From Flagellimonas chongwuensis (GTDB taxonomy: Bacteria; Bacteroidota; Bacteroidia; Flavobacteriales; Flavobacteriaceae), in the NCBI RefSeq assembly GCF_013376415.1, contig NZ_WYET01000001.1, positions 930,001 to 994,000 on the forward strand: a DNA stretch of 64,000 nt, written 5' to 3'. The notes under the pieces are model-generated. The model had not been told where the DNA came from, ran no database searches, and saw only the letters and a program-made list of their open reading frames with translations. Below, piece after piece: positions 47,065-56,567 of this stretch (positions are counted from its first letter, which is position 1; the number at the start of each line of letters is the position of its first letter). Position numbers and translations under genes: made by a program.

Positions 47065-47086
47065 CACCGACTAAACCAACTAGCGC

Positions 47087-48208
47087 ATGCGAAAGCTAAT
47101 AATATCGGCTGTTCTTGGAGGTGTAATTATTTTTGCCTCCCTATATTTTGCTGGCTTAATCGCCGATAGCAAAGACAATAGAAGACCGCCATCACAAAAA
47201 ATAGTAAAGACAGTTTTTGTGGATACGGTTCAGAATACCACCGTACCGATAAAGGTTCCCGCAAATGGAAATCTTCAAGCTAAAAAGAGAGTCGAACTCT
47301 ATTCCGAGGTACAAGGTGTTTTTAGGCCGGGAAGTAAATTGTTCCGAACAGGACAGGAATATGCCGCTGGCCAAACACTTATCAGAATAGATGCCAGCGA
47401 GTATTATGCCACTGTACAATCCGCCAAAAGTAATCTGTACAATTTGCTTACTTCCATAATGCCAGACCTTAGACTTGATTATCCAGAAATCTATCCCAAA
47501 TGGCAGCAATATCTTAACGGATTCGATTTGGAGAAGACCACACCGGAACTTCCAAAATTGGATTCCGAAAAAGAAAAGTTTTTTATAACTGGAAGGGAAA
47601 TCATCACAACATACTACAATGTCAAGAATTTGGAACAGCGTTTGTCCAAGTATACCATAACAGCTCCATTCACCGGCGTATTGACCGAGGCTTTGGTCAC
47701 TGAGGGGACTTTGGTTAGGTCAGGACAAAAATTAGGTGAGTTTATTGATACTGGATTATATGAATTGGGAGTATCCGTAAGCAAAACCTACGGGGATTTC
47801 TTAAGGGTGGGCCGTAAGGTAGAGCTCAGTAATTTAGAAAAGACCCAGACCTACATGGGCGAGGTCACACGGGTAAATAGTAGGGTAGACCAAAATTCCC
47901 AGACCATAATGGTGTACATAGAGGTCAAAGGTGATAATTTGAAAGAAGGCCAATATCTCGAGGCCAATCTCGAGGCCAAGGAAGAGCCCAATGCCATTGA
48001 GATCAATAGGTCACTTTTATTGGAAAACAACCAAATTTTTGTGGTACGGGACTCCATTTTGGATTTAATGGATGTTGACCCCGTATTTTTTACGGACAAG
48101 ACCGTTGTGCTCAAAAATGTTCCTGACGGCCAAGTGATCGTTGCCAAACCGATGACGGGTGCCTATGCCGGTATGTTGGTGCGCACTTTTGACGAAAGCA
48201 AATCTTAA
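47087..48208 (+). CDS. RND efflux periplasmic adaptor (HlyD/AcrA family)
   Basis: A 373-residue membrane-fusion protein joining the inner-membrane pump to the outer-membrane channel. It has an N-terminal anchor (residues 5-24), then a lipoyl/hairpin region (VPANGNLQAKKRVELYSEVQG, and YTITAPFTGVLTEALVTEGTLVRSG in the second half). A beta-barrel domain (VELSNLEKTQTYMGEVTRVNSRVDQ) follows. No HMBD or His-rich extension is present, unlike the metal-pump adaptor. Drug, lipid or other hydrophobic substrates are therefore more likely than metal. It starts a three-gene pump operon. Confidence 0.92.
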   Translation: MRKLIISAVLGGVIIFASLYFAGLIADSKDNRRPPSQKIVKTVFVDTVQNTTVPIKVPANGNLQAKKRVELYSEVQGVFRPGSKLFRTGQEYAAGQTLIRIDASEYYATVQSAKSNLYNLLTSIMPDLRLDYPEIYPKWQQYLNGFDLEKTTPELPKLDSEKEKFFITGREIITTYYNVKNLEQRLSKYTITAPFTGVLTEALVTEGTLVRSGQKLGEFIDTGLYELGVSVSKTYGDFLRVGRKVELSNLEKTQTYMGEVTRVNSRVDQNSQTIMVYIEVKGDNLKEGQYLEANLEAKEEPNAIEINRSLLLENNQIFVVRDSILDLMDVDPVFFTDKTVVLKNVPDGQVIVAKPMTGAYAGMLVRTFDESKS

Positions 48209-48219
48209 AAAACCCCGCC

Positions 48220-51200
48220 ATGAGAAATCTCATCTCGTATTTTATTAAATACCACATGGCAGTAAATGTCTTTATTTTGGCATTTTTTGTCTTTGGGGTT
48301 GTAGGGATTCTTTCCTTGAAATCATCATTTTTTCCACTCAACGAAGCTCGGAACATTACCATAACTATTGCTTATCCAGGCGCCTCGCCACAAGAAATAG
48401 AGGAAGGGATTGTCCTCAAAATAGAAGACAACCTTAAAGGACTCGAAGGAGTGGAAAGGGTAACATCCACTTCAAGGGAGAACAGTGGTACCATCAATGT
48501 AGAGATCGAAAAGGAACGGAATGTTGATTTTATGCTGTTGGAGGTTAAAAATGCGGTGGATCGTGTACCGACCTTCCCAACAGGAATGGAACCTTTGATC
48601 GTGGCCAAGCAAGAACCTGTAAGGCCGACCATCAGTTTTGCGGTAAGCGGAAAGGATATTCCTTTGGCAACATTAAAGCAAATTGCCCGTCAGATTGAGA
48701 ACGATCTTAGAGCGATTGACGGTATTTCACAGATACAAATAGACGGCTATCCTGACGAGGAAATAGAGATTGCAGTAGACGAGAACAGTCTTTTGGCGTA
48801 CAATCTGTCCTTTGCCGATGTCGCCCAAGCCGTTTCCAACGCCAATATCCTTGTAACGGGAGGAAATATCAAAACAGTAACCGAAGAATATCTGATAAGA
48901 GCCAATAACCGCTCGTATTATGGGGATGAGCTATCCAATATCGTAGTTCGGGGTGATGTGGAAGGAAGGGCAGTGCGTTTAAAGGATGTTGCCATTATCC
49001 GCGACCGGTTCTCCGAAACCCCCAATGCCTCCTATTTTAATGGGGAGCTTGCCGTAAACGTTACGATTACAAGTACAAATACAGAAGATTTGATGGGTTC
49101 TGCTGAAAACGTTCGGCAATATATCGGCGATTTCAACGAAAAATATACCAATGTTCGGTTGGATGTAATCGATGACCGTTCAACAACATTGACCCAACGG
49201 ACCGAACTCTTGACCGAGAACGCCATTGTGGGAATGATTTTGGTATTGGTATTCCTGTCCCTCTTTTTGAATACAAGATTGGCATTCTGGGTGGCCTTTG
49301 GTCTTCCCATTGCATTTTTGGGGATGTTTGTTTTTGCACCCATGTTCAATGTCACCATCAATGTACTATCCCTTTTCGGGATGATTATTGTAATCGGTAT
49401 TCTGGTGGATGATGGAATTGTAATAGCAGAGAATATCTATCAACATTACGAGGATGGAAAATCACCCGTGCAGGCCGCTTTGGATGGGACCATGGAGGTG
49501 ATACCGCCAATTATTTCGGCCATCATCACTACCATATTGGCATTTTCTATTTTCTTGTTCCTTGATAGTAGAATTGGCGAATTCTTTAGTGAGGTCTCTG
49601 TTATAGTGATTCTCACTTTAGTGGTTTCCTTGGTAGAAGCATTGATTATATTGCCCGCTCACTTGGCACATTCAAAAGCCTTGCACCCACAAAGTGATAA
49701 ACCCAAAACAGGCATTGCCAAGGTATTTGCCGAGCTACGCGTCATCAACAAAATAGGAGATAGGATAATGAACTATATGCGGGATAAGTGGTATAGCCCG
49801 GCACTCCATTTTATGCTGAACTACAAGTTTTTGACCTTTGCCCTGTTCTTTATGGCTTTGGCTTTAACGCTGGGTTCCATTGGAGGAGGGATTATCCGAA
49901 CTGCATTTTTTCCAAGAATTGCCAGTGACCAAGTATCTATAAATCTTACTATGCCCAACGGCACCAACGAGAAAGTGACTGATTCCATTATCAGTCTAAT
50001 ACAGGATAAAGCACATATCGTAAACCAAGAATTGACTGATGAATATTTACAGGGCATGGATAAAATGCTTTTTGTGAACATGATTAAAAACCTTGGACCC
50101 GGTTCATCCACGGCAACATTGGAAATCAACCTGTTGCCTGGAGAGGAAAGACCGGATGGTATACGTGCCGACATGGTAACCACGAGACTTCGTGAACTCG
50201 TAGGCCCGGTAATTGGAGTGGAAAGCTTGATTTATGGCTCAGGAGGTAACTTTGGAGGGAACCCTGTATCAGTTTCGCTATTGGGTAACAATATTGAAGA
50301 GCTTAAGGCGGCCAAAATGGAGCTTAAGCAAGCTATGGAGGCCAATTCCAACCTAAAGGACGTAACGGACAATGATCCGGCCGGAATCAAAGAGATACGT
50401 TTGGAACTCAAGGAAAATGCCTATTTGCTTGGATTGGACCTTCGTACGGTAATGAATCAGGTTCGTGGTGGATTCTTCGGGGCGCAAGCACAGCGTTTCC
50501 AGAGAGGGCAGGATGAAATTAGGGTATGGGTGCGTTACGATAGGGAGAACAGGTCGTCAATTTCTGATTTGGACGAGATGCGAATCCTGGCCCCAAGCGG
50601 TGACCGGATTCCATTAAAAGAAATAGCTACGTATACCATTGAAAGAGGAGATGTGGCCATCAACCATTTGGAAGGTAGAAGGGAAATTCAGGTGTCTTCC
50701 GATTTAACGGACCCCGAGACCACTAGTGGTACAGATGCCATGTTGTGGATACGTAACGAGGTATTGCCCGATATTCTGGCAAAATATCCAACCATAAGCC
50801 CATCTTATGAAGGCCAGAACAGGGAGGCCAATAAACTTATCGGTTCACTTGGATTTGTAGGTCCAATTGTATTGTTCCTGATTTTTATAACCATAGCCTT
50901 CACCTTTAGAAGTATTAGTCAACCTTTATTGTTGATTTTTATGGTACCCTTCAGTTTAACAGCGGTGGCATGGGGACATTGGTTGCACGGTTTCCCAATC
51001 AACATTCTTTCCATGTTGGGAATTATCGCACTCATTGGTATCATGGTAAACGATGGATTGGTGCTGATTGGCAAGTTCAACATCAATCTAAGAAATGGAA
51101 TGAAGTTCGATGATGCCATTTATGAAGCTGGTCGTTCACGTTTTAGGGCCATTTTCTTGACATCGGTTACTACTATTGCCGGTTTGGCACCCTTACTTTT

Positions 51201-51510
51201 GGAAAAGAGCCGCCAAGCACAGTTCTTAAAGCCAATGGCCATTTCCATTGCCTACGGAATAGGTTTTGCCACCATTTTGACATTGCTCATGCTTCCTTTG
51301 TTGCTTTCCTTTGGAAACAATATGAAAGTTTTGGCTAAACGCCTGTGGACCGGAGAAGAAGTTACACCGGAAGAGGTGGAACGAGCCATTCGTGAACAGC
51401 ATGAAGAAGAAGAGATGCAGTCGAAAAGTGTAAGCCTGAACGGAACCGACAGTAGCGATATGTCACAAAACGGAGAAAAAACCTCAAACGTTGCAGAAGA
51501 GACCAGATAA
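48220..51510 (+). CDS. RND efflux transporter permease (AcrB-like family)
   Basis: A 1096-residue inner-membrane pump. It starts MRNLISYFIKYHMAVNVFIL and carries the first periplasmic-domain hallmark ITIAYPGASPQEIEEGIVLK. The TM4 proton-relay pair is in GMIIVIGILVDDGIVIAENI. The second half repeats the fold (IALIGIMVNDGLVLIGKFNI). The long acidic C-terminal tail (about 1050-1096) is Glu/Ser-rich and probably disordered. It lies 11 bases after the adaptor, and its stop shares one base with the next start (TAATG). Substrate not predictable; this type is broad in Bacteroidota. Confidence 0.94.
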   Translation: MRNLISYFIKYHMAVNVFILAFFVFGVVGILSLKSSFFPLNEARNITITIAYPGASPQEIEEGIVLKIEDNLKGLEGVERVTSTSRENSGTINVEIEKERNVDFMLLEVKNAVDRVPTFPTGMEPLIVAKQEPVRPTISFAVSGKDIPLATLKQIARQIENDLRAIDGISQIQIDGYPDEEIEIAVDENSLLAYNLSFADVAQAVSNANILVTGGNIKTVTEEYLIRANNRSYYGDELSNIVVRGDVEGRAVRLKDVAIIRDRFSETPNASYFNGELAVNVTITSTNTEDLMGSAENVRQYIGDFNEKYTNVRLDVIDDRSTTLTQRTELLTENAIVGMILVLVFLSLFLNTRLAFWVAFGLPIAFLGMFVFAPMFNVTINVLSLFGMIIVIGILVDDGIVIAENIYQHYEDGKSPVQAALDGTMEVIPPIISAIITTILAFSIFLFLDSRIGEFFSEVSVIVILTLVVSLVEALIILPAHLAHSKALHPQSDKPKTGIAKVFAELRVINKIGDRIMNYMRDKWYSPALHFMLNYKFLTFALFFMALALTLGSIGGGIIRTAFFPRIASDQVSINLTMPNGTNEKVTDSIISLIQDKAHIVNQELTDEYLQGMDKMLFVNMIKNLGPGSSTATLEINLLPGEERPDGIRADMVTTRLRELVGPVIGVESLIYGSGGNFGGNPVSVSLLGNNIEELKAAKMELKQAMEANSNLKDVTDNDPAGIKEIRLELKENAYLLGLDLRTVMNQVRGGFFGAQAQRFQRGQDEIRVWVRYDRENRSSISDLDEMRILAPSGDRIPLKEIATYTIERGDVAINHLEGRREIQVSSDLTDPETTSGTDAMLWIRNEVLPDILAKYPTISPSYEGQNREANKLIGSLGFVGPIVLFLIFITIAFTFRSISQPLLLIFMVPFSLTAVAWGHWLHGFPINILSMLGIIALIGIMVNDGLVLIGKFNINLRNGMKFDDAIYEAGRSRFRAIFLTSVTTIAGLAPLLLEKSRQAQFLKPMAISIAYGIGFATILTLLMLPLLLSFGNNMKVLAKRLWTGEEVTPEEVERAIREQHEEEEMQSKSVSLNGTDSSDMSQNGEKTSNVAEETR

Positions 51511-52835
51511 TGAAAAGCTTTTTGTATAAACTACCCCTGATATTAATATTTCTTGGCTTATCCGTAAATGCTCAGGATGAAGTGCTTACCAAGCAGGAGG
51601 CGATCAACCTTATTTTGGAAAACAATTTGGATATTAAGGTCGCTAGAAATACCAAGTTAATTGATGAGAACAACGCAGATATTCTAAATTCGGGTTACTT
51701 GCCTTCGGTTACTGGGAATGCCAGCGGCAGTATAGATAAGCAAAACTCGGAAGGTGTTTTGGCCAACGGAGATACAAGAAGAGCGGAAGGAGCAGAGACG
51801 AGAAGATACAGTGCTGCAGTGAACGTAAACTATACCTTGTTTGACGGTCTTGGCAGATATTACAATTACAAAAGTTTTCAGGAAAGGTCGGAACAATCCG
51901 AATTGGAGGTCAGACAGACCATCGAAAATACCATTTTACAATTGTTCACCGTGTATTACGAAGCGGCCCGCCTTACCGAGAATACGGCTACCTTGGAACA
52001 GGCTCTGGAGATTTCCAAGGATAGGCTCAAAAGGGCACAGTACCAGTTTGAGTTTGGGCAAAATACAGGGTTGGATGTGTTGAACGCCGAGGTGGACATT
52101 AATACGGATAGCATCAATTTGTTGAATTCCAGACAGCAATTGCGAAATACAATGAGGGATCTGAACCTTATTCTTAACCGTGATCTATCGGCTACGTTTT
52201 CTGCCGATACTACCGTGACTTTTGTTCCTGGTCTTCAAATGGAAAATATGTACAATGAGGCCCAAATGAACAACGTTAGGCTTCAAATAGTGGAAAAGGA
52301 CATAAACATGGGTCTCAATGACATCAGAATAGCCAAAAGTGGCTACTTGCCCACCATTGGACTTACCGGAACGTATGGTTGGAACGAGTCCAACAACAAC
52401 AGTCCATTGGCCTTTGCTTTGCAAAACACGTCTACAGGGGTAACAGGTACCGTGAACCTTACTTGGAACTTGTTTGATGGAGGAACTACCATAACTGGGA
52501 TAAAAAATGCCAAAATTGCCTACCAGAATCAAGAGATTGCGAAGAAACAGATTCAGTTGGAGGTAGAAAGGGATATCCGTAACGCATGGGACAGTTATAC
52601 CAATGCGCTTTATGTTTTACAGGTCCAGGAGAAAAACTTGCAGACCAACCAGAACAACTTTAACCGTACCGATGAAAGATATAAACTTGGTCAGGTGACT
52701 TCCATAGAATTTCGCCAAGCCCAGCTGAATTTGTTAAATGCTGAGTTGGCCAAGAGCCAAGCCAAATACAATGCAAAATTGGCGGAACTTCAAATGCTTC
52801 AAGTTAGTGGTCAACTGCTCAATGTAGAATTTTAA
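51510..52835 (+). CDS. TolC-family outer-membrane channel of the second RND pump
   Basis: A 441-residue outer-membrane factor with signal peptide (LPLILIFLGLSVNAQ). Two repeated OEP domains are visible, with LFDGLGRYYNYKSFQERSEQ in the first half and LTWNLFDGGTTITGIKNAKI in the second. FEFGQNTGLDVLNAEVDINT and YKLGQVTSIEFRQAQLNLLN are the equivalent coiled-coil turns. It overlaps the pump gene by one base. Confidence 0.93.
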   Translation: MKSFLYKLPLILIFLGLSVNAQDEVLTKQEAINLILENNLDIKVARNTKLIDENNADILNSGYLPSVTGNASGSIDKQNSEGVLANGDTRRAEGAETRRYSAAVNVNYTLFDGLGRYYNYKSFQERSEQSELEVRQTIENTILQLFTVYYEAARLTENTATLEQALEISKDRLKRAQYQFEFGQNTGLDVLNAEVDINTDSINLLNSRQQLRNTMRDLNLILNRDLSATFSADTTVTFVPGLQMENMYNEAQMNNVRLQIVEKDINMGLNDIRIAKSGYLPTIGLTGTYGWNESNNNSPLAFALQNTSTGVTGTVNLTWNLFDGGTTITGIKNAKIAYQNQEIAKKQIQLEVERDIRNAWDSYTNALYVLQVQEKNLQTNQNNFNRTDERYKLGQVTSIEFRQAQLNLLNAELAKSQAKYNAKLAELQMLQVSGQLLNVEF

Positions 52836-52838
52836 GCC

Positions 52839-53021
52839 ATGTACGAGCATTTTTTTCAATGTCCGTACTGTTGGGAAGAAATTTCCTTTTTGTTGGATAG
52901 CTCTGTGCCGCAACAAACCTATGTCGAGGATTGCGAAGTATGTTGTAATCCCATCGAGGCTACGGCAAAGTTTAACAATCAGGAATTGACTTATTTTGAA
53001 CCGAAGGAAATTGGACAATAA
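52839..53021 (+). CDS. CPXCG-motif cysteine-rich small protein
   Basis: A 60-residue soluble protein with CPYCWEEI near the start and CEVCCNPI in the middle, a zinc-ribbon-like arrangement (CPxC and CxxCC). It fits the family named for its CPXCG motif. It starts three bases after the TolC gene and is probably cotranscribed. Function is unknown. A small regulator or stress protein is possible. Confidence 0.87.
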   Translation: MYEHFFQCPYCWEEISFLLDSSVPQQTYVEDCEVCCNPIEATAKFNNQELTYFEPKEIGQ

Positions 53022-53048
53022 AAAAGCCGAAGTATAAACTCCGGCTTT
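53018..53048 (-). terminator. Terminator of the glucan-utilization locus
   Basis: The stem AAAGCCGA/AGT with ACT/CGGCTTT (53023-53048) around ATAA is followed on the minus strand by a six-T run. It lies about 90 bases after the GH16 gene stop. On the plus strand the T tract is weak, so it mainly serves the minus strand. Confidence 0.7.
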
Positions 53049-53141
53049 GGGTTGGTTGGAATAAGTTAATAGCTTTTACTTTTCCAAAATCTTGAAATCG
53101 CAATGCTCAGCAATCTAACTCCTTTGCACTGGAATTTGTGT

Positions 53142-54287
53142 TTACTGATATATTCTTACATAATCAATTTCAAAGATATCTTCGGTAAAATTTGCAGGTA
53201 CATCCCCACCCAAATTTCCACCTATCGCAATATTTAGGAGCAAATAGTGCTCGTGATTAAATGGTTTGTTACTACCATTCTGAAATTCATATACCAAGTT
53301 ATCATCCACATAGGTTTTAATACTTTCGCTGTCCCACTCCATGGAGTATAAATGAAACTCTGAATCTGCATTTTCAACGGCTATTTCACCTCCTTCATCG
53401 CTGTACACCTCTGTGTTCAAATCTCCCCAATGATAATGTGAAATGGTACTGTTTTTATCCCATCCGGTTTGTTCCATAATGTCGATTTCCCCGCAAAGAG
53501 GCCACCCTACATTGCCGTATTGATCTCCAAAATAGTTTCCGGTTTCATTCGAGTTTGCACCTAATGTCCAAATGGCCGGCCATGTACCCGCTGTTTTAGG
53601 AAGTTTGGCCCGGACCTCTATGCGTCCGTAAGTAAAGGCGAACTTGGCGTTCAATCTGGCCGAGGTATATTCTTTTGTACTTCCGTTATAGGAGTATTGC
53701 TCTTTGATGCCCTTTATTTTTAAGGTTCCATCGTTCACATATGAATTCTCTTCCCTATCGGTATAGTGCTGTAATTCGTCATTATGCCAGCTGCCATTGT
53801 TTGGTGGAATAACTTGATAATGCCATTTTTGGTCATCCGGTCTACCTTCGTTTTCAAATTCATCAGAAAAAACCAAAGTAGCATAGGCTTCGTCGGACCT
53901 GTAAACATCTACGCTGTAACTTTCGTTAACGAACGCCCCGGACCCGGAGTAGGCCCATACGGTAATATTGTGATTATTTGTTCCATCTTGAAGGAAGGTA
54001 TGTTCGATATTTCCAGATTCGCTGTCGATTTGGTCCCCTGTTCCAAAACGGAACGCATACCTGACCGCATTATTGGCCGAAGCGGTTATCTGCACCGTTC
54101 CTGAACCATCGCCATTAGGATTGTTGTCGTTTGACCCAACAACAAAAATGTCCACGCTGAGGTTAGTAGGAATATCGTTGGAGTCTGAATCCCCCGAACT
54201 ACAAGAAATTGTCAGTAGGAGGGACAGTATGGAAATATTGAAAATGCTCATTTTAACTATTTGGTGAATGTACAATTTGTTTTTCAT
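53142..54287 (-). CDS. GH16 family beta-glucanase (laminarinase-like) lipoprotein
   Basis: A 381-residue secreted enzyme expected to cut beta-1,3- (or mixed-linkage) glucan. A lipoprotein signal (ISILSLLLTISC, Cys29) is followed by an all-beta PKD-like domain (about 40-130). The GH16 jelly-roll (about 135-381) has WPAIWTLGANS and the catalytic motif GEIDIMEQTGW. E267 is the expected nucleophile and E272 the acid/base. The laminarinase-type EIDIME spacing and WHNDELQHYTDR fit the beta-1,3-glucanase branch better than agarases. It is the last gene of the SusCD locus. Confidence 0.92.
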   Translation of the reverse strand: MKNKLYIHQIVKMSIFNISILSLLLTISCSSGDSDSNDIPTNLSVDIFVVGSNDNNPNGDGSGTVQITASANNAVRYAFRFGTGDQIDSESGNIEHTFLQDGTNNHNITVWAYSGSGAFVNESYSVDVYRSDEAYATLVFSDEFENEGRPDDQKWHYQVIPPNNGSWHNDELQHYTDREENSYVNDGTLKIKGIKEQYSYNGSTKEYTSARLNAKFAFTYGRIEVRAKLPKTAGTWPAIWTLGANSNETGNYFGDQYGNVGWPLCGEIDIMEQTGWDKNSTISHYHWGDLNTEVYSDEGGEIAVENADSEFHLYSMEWDSESIKTYVDDNLVYEFQNGSNKPFNHEHYLLLNIAIGGNLGGDVPANFTEDIFEIDYVRIYQ

Positions 54288-54301
54288 AGAAAACCTTAGT
54301 T

Positions 54302-54340
54302 GGATTTTGCTCCTTTCTATTGTATGAAAGGAGCTAATCC
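54302..54340. other. Hairpin between glycan-binding lipoprotein and GH16 genes
   Basis: A perfect 9-bp stem, GCTCCTTTC (54309-54317) with GAAAGGAGC (54326-54334), has an eight-base loop and a further GGAT/ATCC pair outside. There is no T-run on either strand, so it is probably a processing or stability hairpin in the mRNA, not a terminator. Confidence 0.55.
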
Positions 54341-54394
54341 GTTTGCTTAATTAACTAACTCAAATCAATTTATGATCTGTTTTTCATTATATGA

Positions 54395-56530
54395 TTAGTG
54401 GAAATAGATATTGTCTAAGAAAATGGTTCCATTTCCATCAAATTTTAACTGAATTACATCGGTTAAATCAACTACACCGGAGAACTCTGTCAAAGGAATG
54501 TCTACACTTACCCATTCTCCTGCAGTTACTTCGAATGCATATGGAGTTTCTAACGGTCCTGTACTTATCAAAGATAAATTAAGGGCCGATGAATCCGGCG
54601 TCCAATAATCTACATGGATCATCGTCATACCAGAAACATCCAGTGAAGATGAGAATTGTGTTCCCTGATAGTTGAGACCTGCATACTTTAAGGTATTGTT
54701 CCCATCTATGTCTTCTTGTGTAACCACGGTTGCCTGCCCCCAATTCGGATTAAATTCGGTATCGGCAACATCGGTATAGGTATCACTGAATATAGATAAT
54801 ACATCTGCCTGTGCCAAGGTTGGGGTCGGTGCCCCAGTTACAGGTTCTGTGGGAGGTGGTGAAAAGAAATAAATGTTATCTAAAAAGATGGTTCCATTTC
54901 CATCAAATTTCAATTGGATTACGTCTGATAAATCCACTACTCCGGAGAACTCGGTTAAAGGAATGTCTACACTTACCCATTCACCAGTGGTGATTTCAAT
55001 GGAATATGGTGTTTCAACAGGTCCAGAGCTAACTAATGATAGGTTGAGGTCAGAAGAATCAGGTGTCCAATAATCCAGATGAATCATCGTCATTCCAGAA
55101 ACATCCAATGCATTTTCGAATTGAGTTCCTTGGTAGTTTAGGCCATCATATTTTAAGGTATTGTTGCCAGCTATATCTTCCTGTGTAACTACAGTAGCTT
55201 GCCCCCAATTTGGATTGAAATCGGTACCGGAAATATCGGTATACTCATCACTGAATACCGAAATCACAAAGTTTTCTGGAACCGAAGGTGCCGGAGCACC
55301 TGAGAAAGGGGTGTCGGAAACTCCTGCTTCGTTATAAAATAAAACGTTGTCCACATAAACAGTGTTTGCTCCACTAGGGGCACCCACGAATATCAACTGG
55401 GCAATATGTTCTGTTGTTGTTAGTCCGGTAAAATCAGATAGTGGAATATCCAAGGTCACCCATTCTTCTTGTGCGGGCGCTTCAAATGTCAATTCGTGCT
55501 CGACATCATCACCTCCCTCGAAAGCACCATCGGCTCCAAAGTCCACTAATTTGATTTTGAATTCCGTTGCATCACCAGTCCAGATATCCGTTCTAAAATG
55601 GGTCATTCCGGAAGCATCGATTGGACTTGATGTGGTTTCTACTCCTACAAAGTTAAGCTCGCTATACTTTTTAACTGCATTCCCATCAATTTCGATGTCC
55701 TCCAATGTTGCGTTGGACCAATCGGTTCTCCATGTGTCCACGGTAACGTTGGTGTACACGTCGCTGAACAATGAAATTACCTCTGTTGGGTCTATGGTCG
55801 GGTCTGGGGCTGGAGCAGTAGGTTCACCGGTTTCAACCGGCTCTTCCACTTCGCCACCTTCGCTCATCGCAATATCGTCGAAATAGTGGGTGGTTTCCGC
55901 ACTTTTCTCGCCATTAAAATCAAAAAATAGAATCAGTCTATCAAATTTATCGGAATCACTTGGTGAGAAAACGAATGATAATTCTTCCCATTCACCTGCG
56001 ACGGTTGTAGTCGCCTGGACTTCTTTTGCAATGGAGTTATCGGTCTTGTCCTCAAACTTCATTAATACGATTTGGTCTGCAGCGGGCGAGTACACTTTAA
56101 TTTTTACGGTCTGCATTTCGTTGAAATCCACTTTGCTGGCCAAATCAAAAAAGAAGCCTGCCCATGGTTCAATATAGGCTGTTTGTGTGTATTCTACCAC
56201 GGTTTCCGAGGTGTTGATGCCGGATGGGTCTGGATTTTCCACGTATTCAAGGGTAAAGGAACCGTCTTTCTCTCCAAAGAAAGTGACCTCAGGTCCTCCG
56301 CACTCAAAATCCATACCTTCGGACAATTCGGGAACAATGGTAGAAAAGGTACAGTCTTCACCTGGTTCGGGCTCTGGTTCCGGCGTTGGTGGAACATAGG
56401 CGGAAGGAGGCGGAATGTCATCCTCCGTTTCGCAAGAAATGATTGTGCCCAAAACTCCAATCACCATTAGGACAACCAATAAGGGTAGTCTGGAACTAGA
56501 TTTGTTCATGTTATTATTATGCTTTTTCAT
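54395..56530 (-). CDS. Surface glycan-binding-type lipoprotein with three tandem CBM-like modules
   Basis: A 711-residue lipoprotein (signal VLMVIGVLGTIISC, then a Pro/Glu-rich spacer). A first beta-sandwich module (about 80-230, VEYTQTAYIEPWAG) is followed by three repeated modules of about 155 residues. Each starts near ISLFSDVYT and ends in FLDNIYF or VYVDNVLFY. Modules 2 and 3 are nearly identical (DFNPNWGQATVVTQED), showing recent duplication. The fold resembles carbohydrate-binding modules, and the position after susD is typical of surface glycan-binding proteins. The N-terminal Met may be the seventh residue further on (MNKSSSRLPL). Confidence 0.85.
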   Translation of the reverse strand: MKKHNNNMNKSSSRLPLLVVLMVIGVLGTIISCETEDDIPPPSAYVPPTPEPEPEPGEDCTFSTIVPELSEGMDFECGGPEVTFFGEKDGSFTLEYVENPDPSGINTSETVVEYTQTAYIEPWAGFFFDLASKVDFNEMQTVKIKVYSPAADQIVLMKFEDKTDNSIAKEVQATTTVAGEWEELSFVFSPSDSDKFDRLILFFDFNGEKSAETTHYFDDIAMSEGGEVEEPVETGEPTAPAPDPTIDPTEVISLFSDVYTNVTVDTWRTDWSNATLEDIEIDGNAVKKYSELNFVGVETTSSPIDASGMTHFRTDIWTGDATEFKIKLVDFGADGAFEGGDDVEHELTFEAPAQEEWVTLDIPLSDFTGLTTTEHIAQLIFVGAPSGANTVYVDNVLFYNEAGVSDTPFSGAPAPSVPENFVISVFSDEYTDISGTDFNPNWGQATVVTQEDIAGNNTLKYDGLNYQGTQFENALDVSGMTMIHLDYWTPDSSDLNLSLVSSGPVETPYSIEITTGEWVSVDIPLTEFSGVVDLSDVIQLKFDGNGTIFLDNIYFFSPPPTEPVTGAPTPTLAQADVLSIFSDTYTDVADTEFNPNWGQATVVTQEDIDGNNTLKYAGLNYQGTQFSSSLDVSGMTMIHVDYWTPDSSALNLSLISTGPLETPYAFEVTAGEWVSVDIPLTEFSGVVDLTDVIQLKFDGNGTIFLDNIYFH
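54398..55270 (-). repeat. Tandem 465-bp duplication within the glycan-binding lipoprotein gene
   Basis: Two neighbouring units (about 54398-54805 and 54863-55270) are offset by 465 bases, or 155 codons. They share long near-identical DNA blocks, for example around 54492 and 54957. A third, more diverged unit lies upstream in the gene. Confidence 0.8.
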
Positions 56531-56567
56531 CTTTCAATGTTATAAGTTAATGCTAGTTTGTGCCGGT

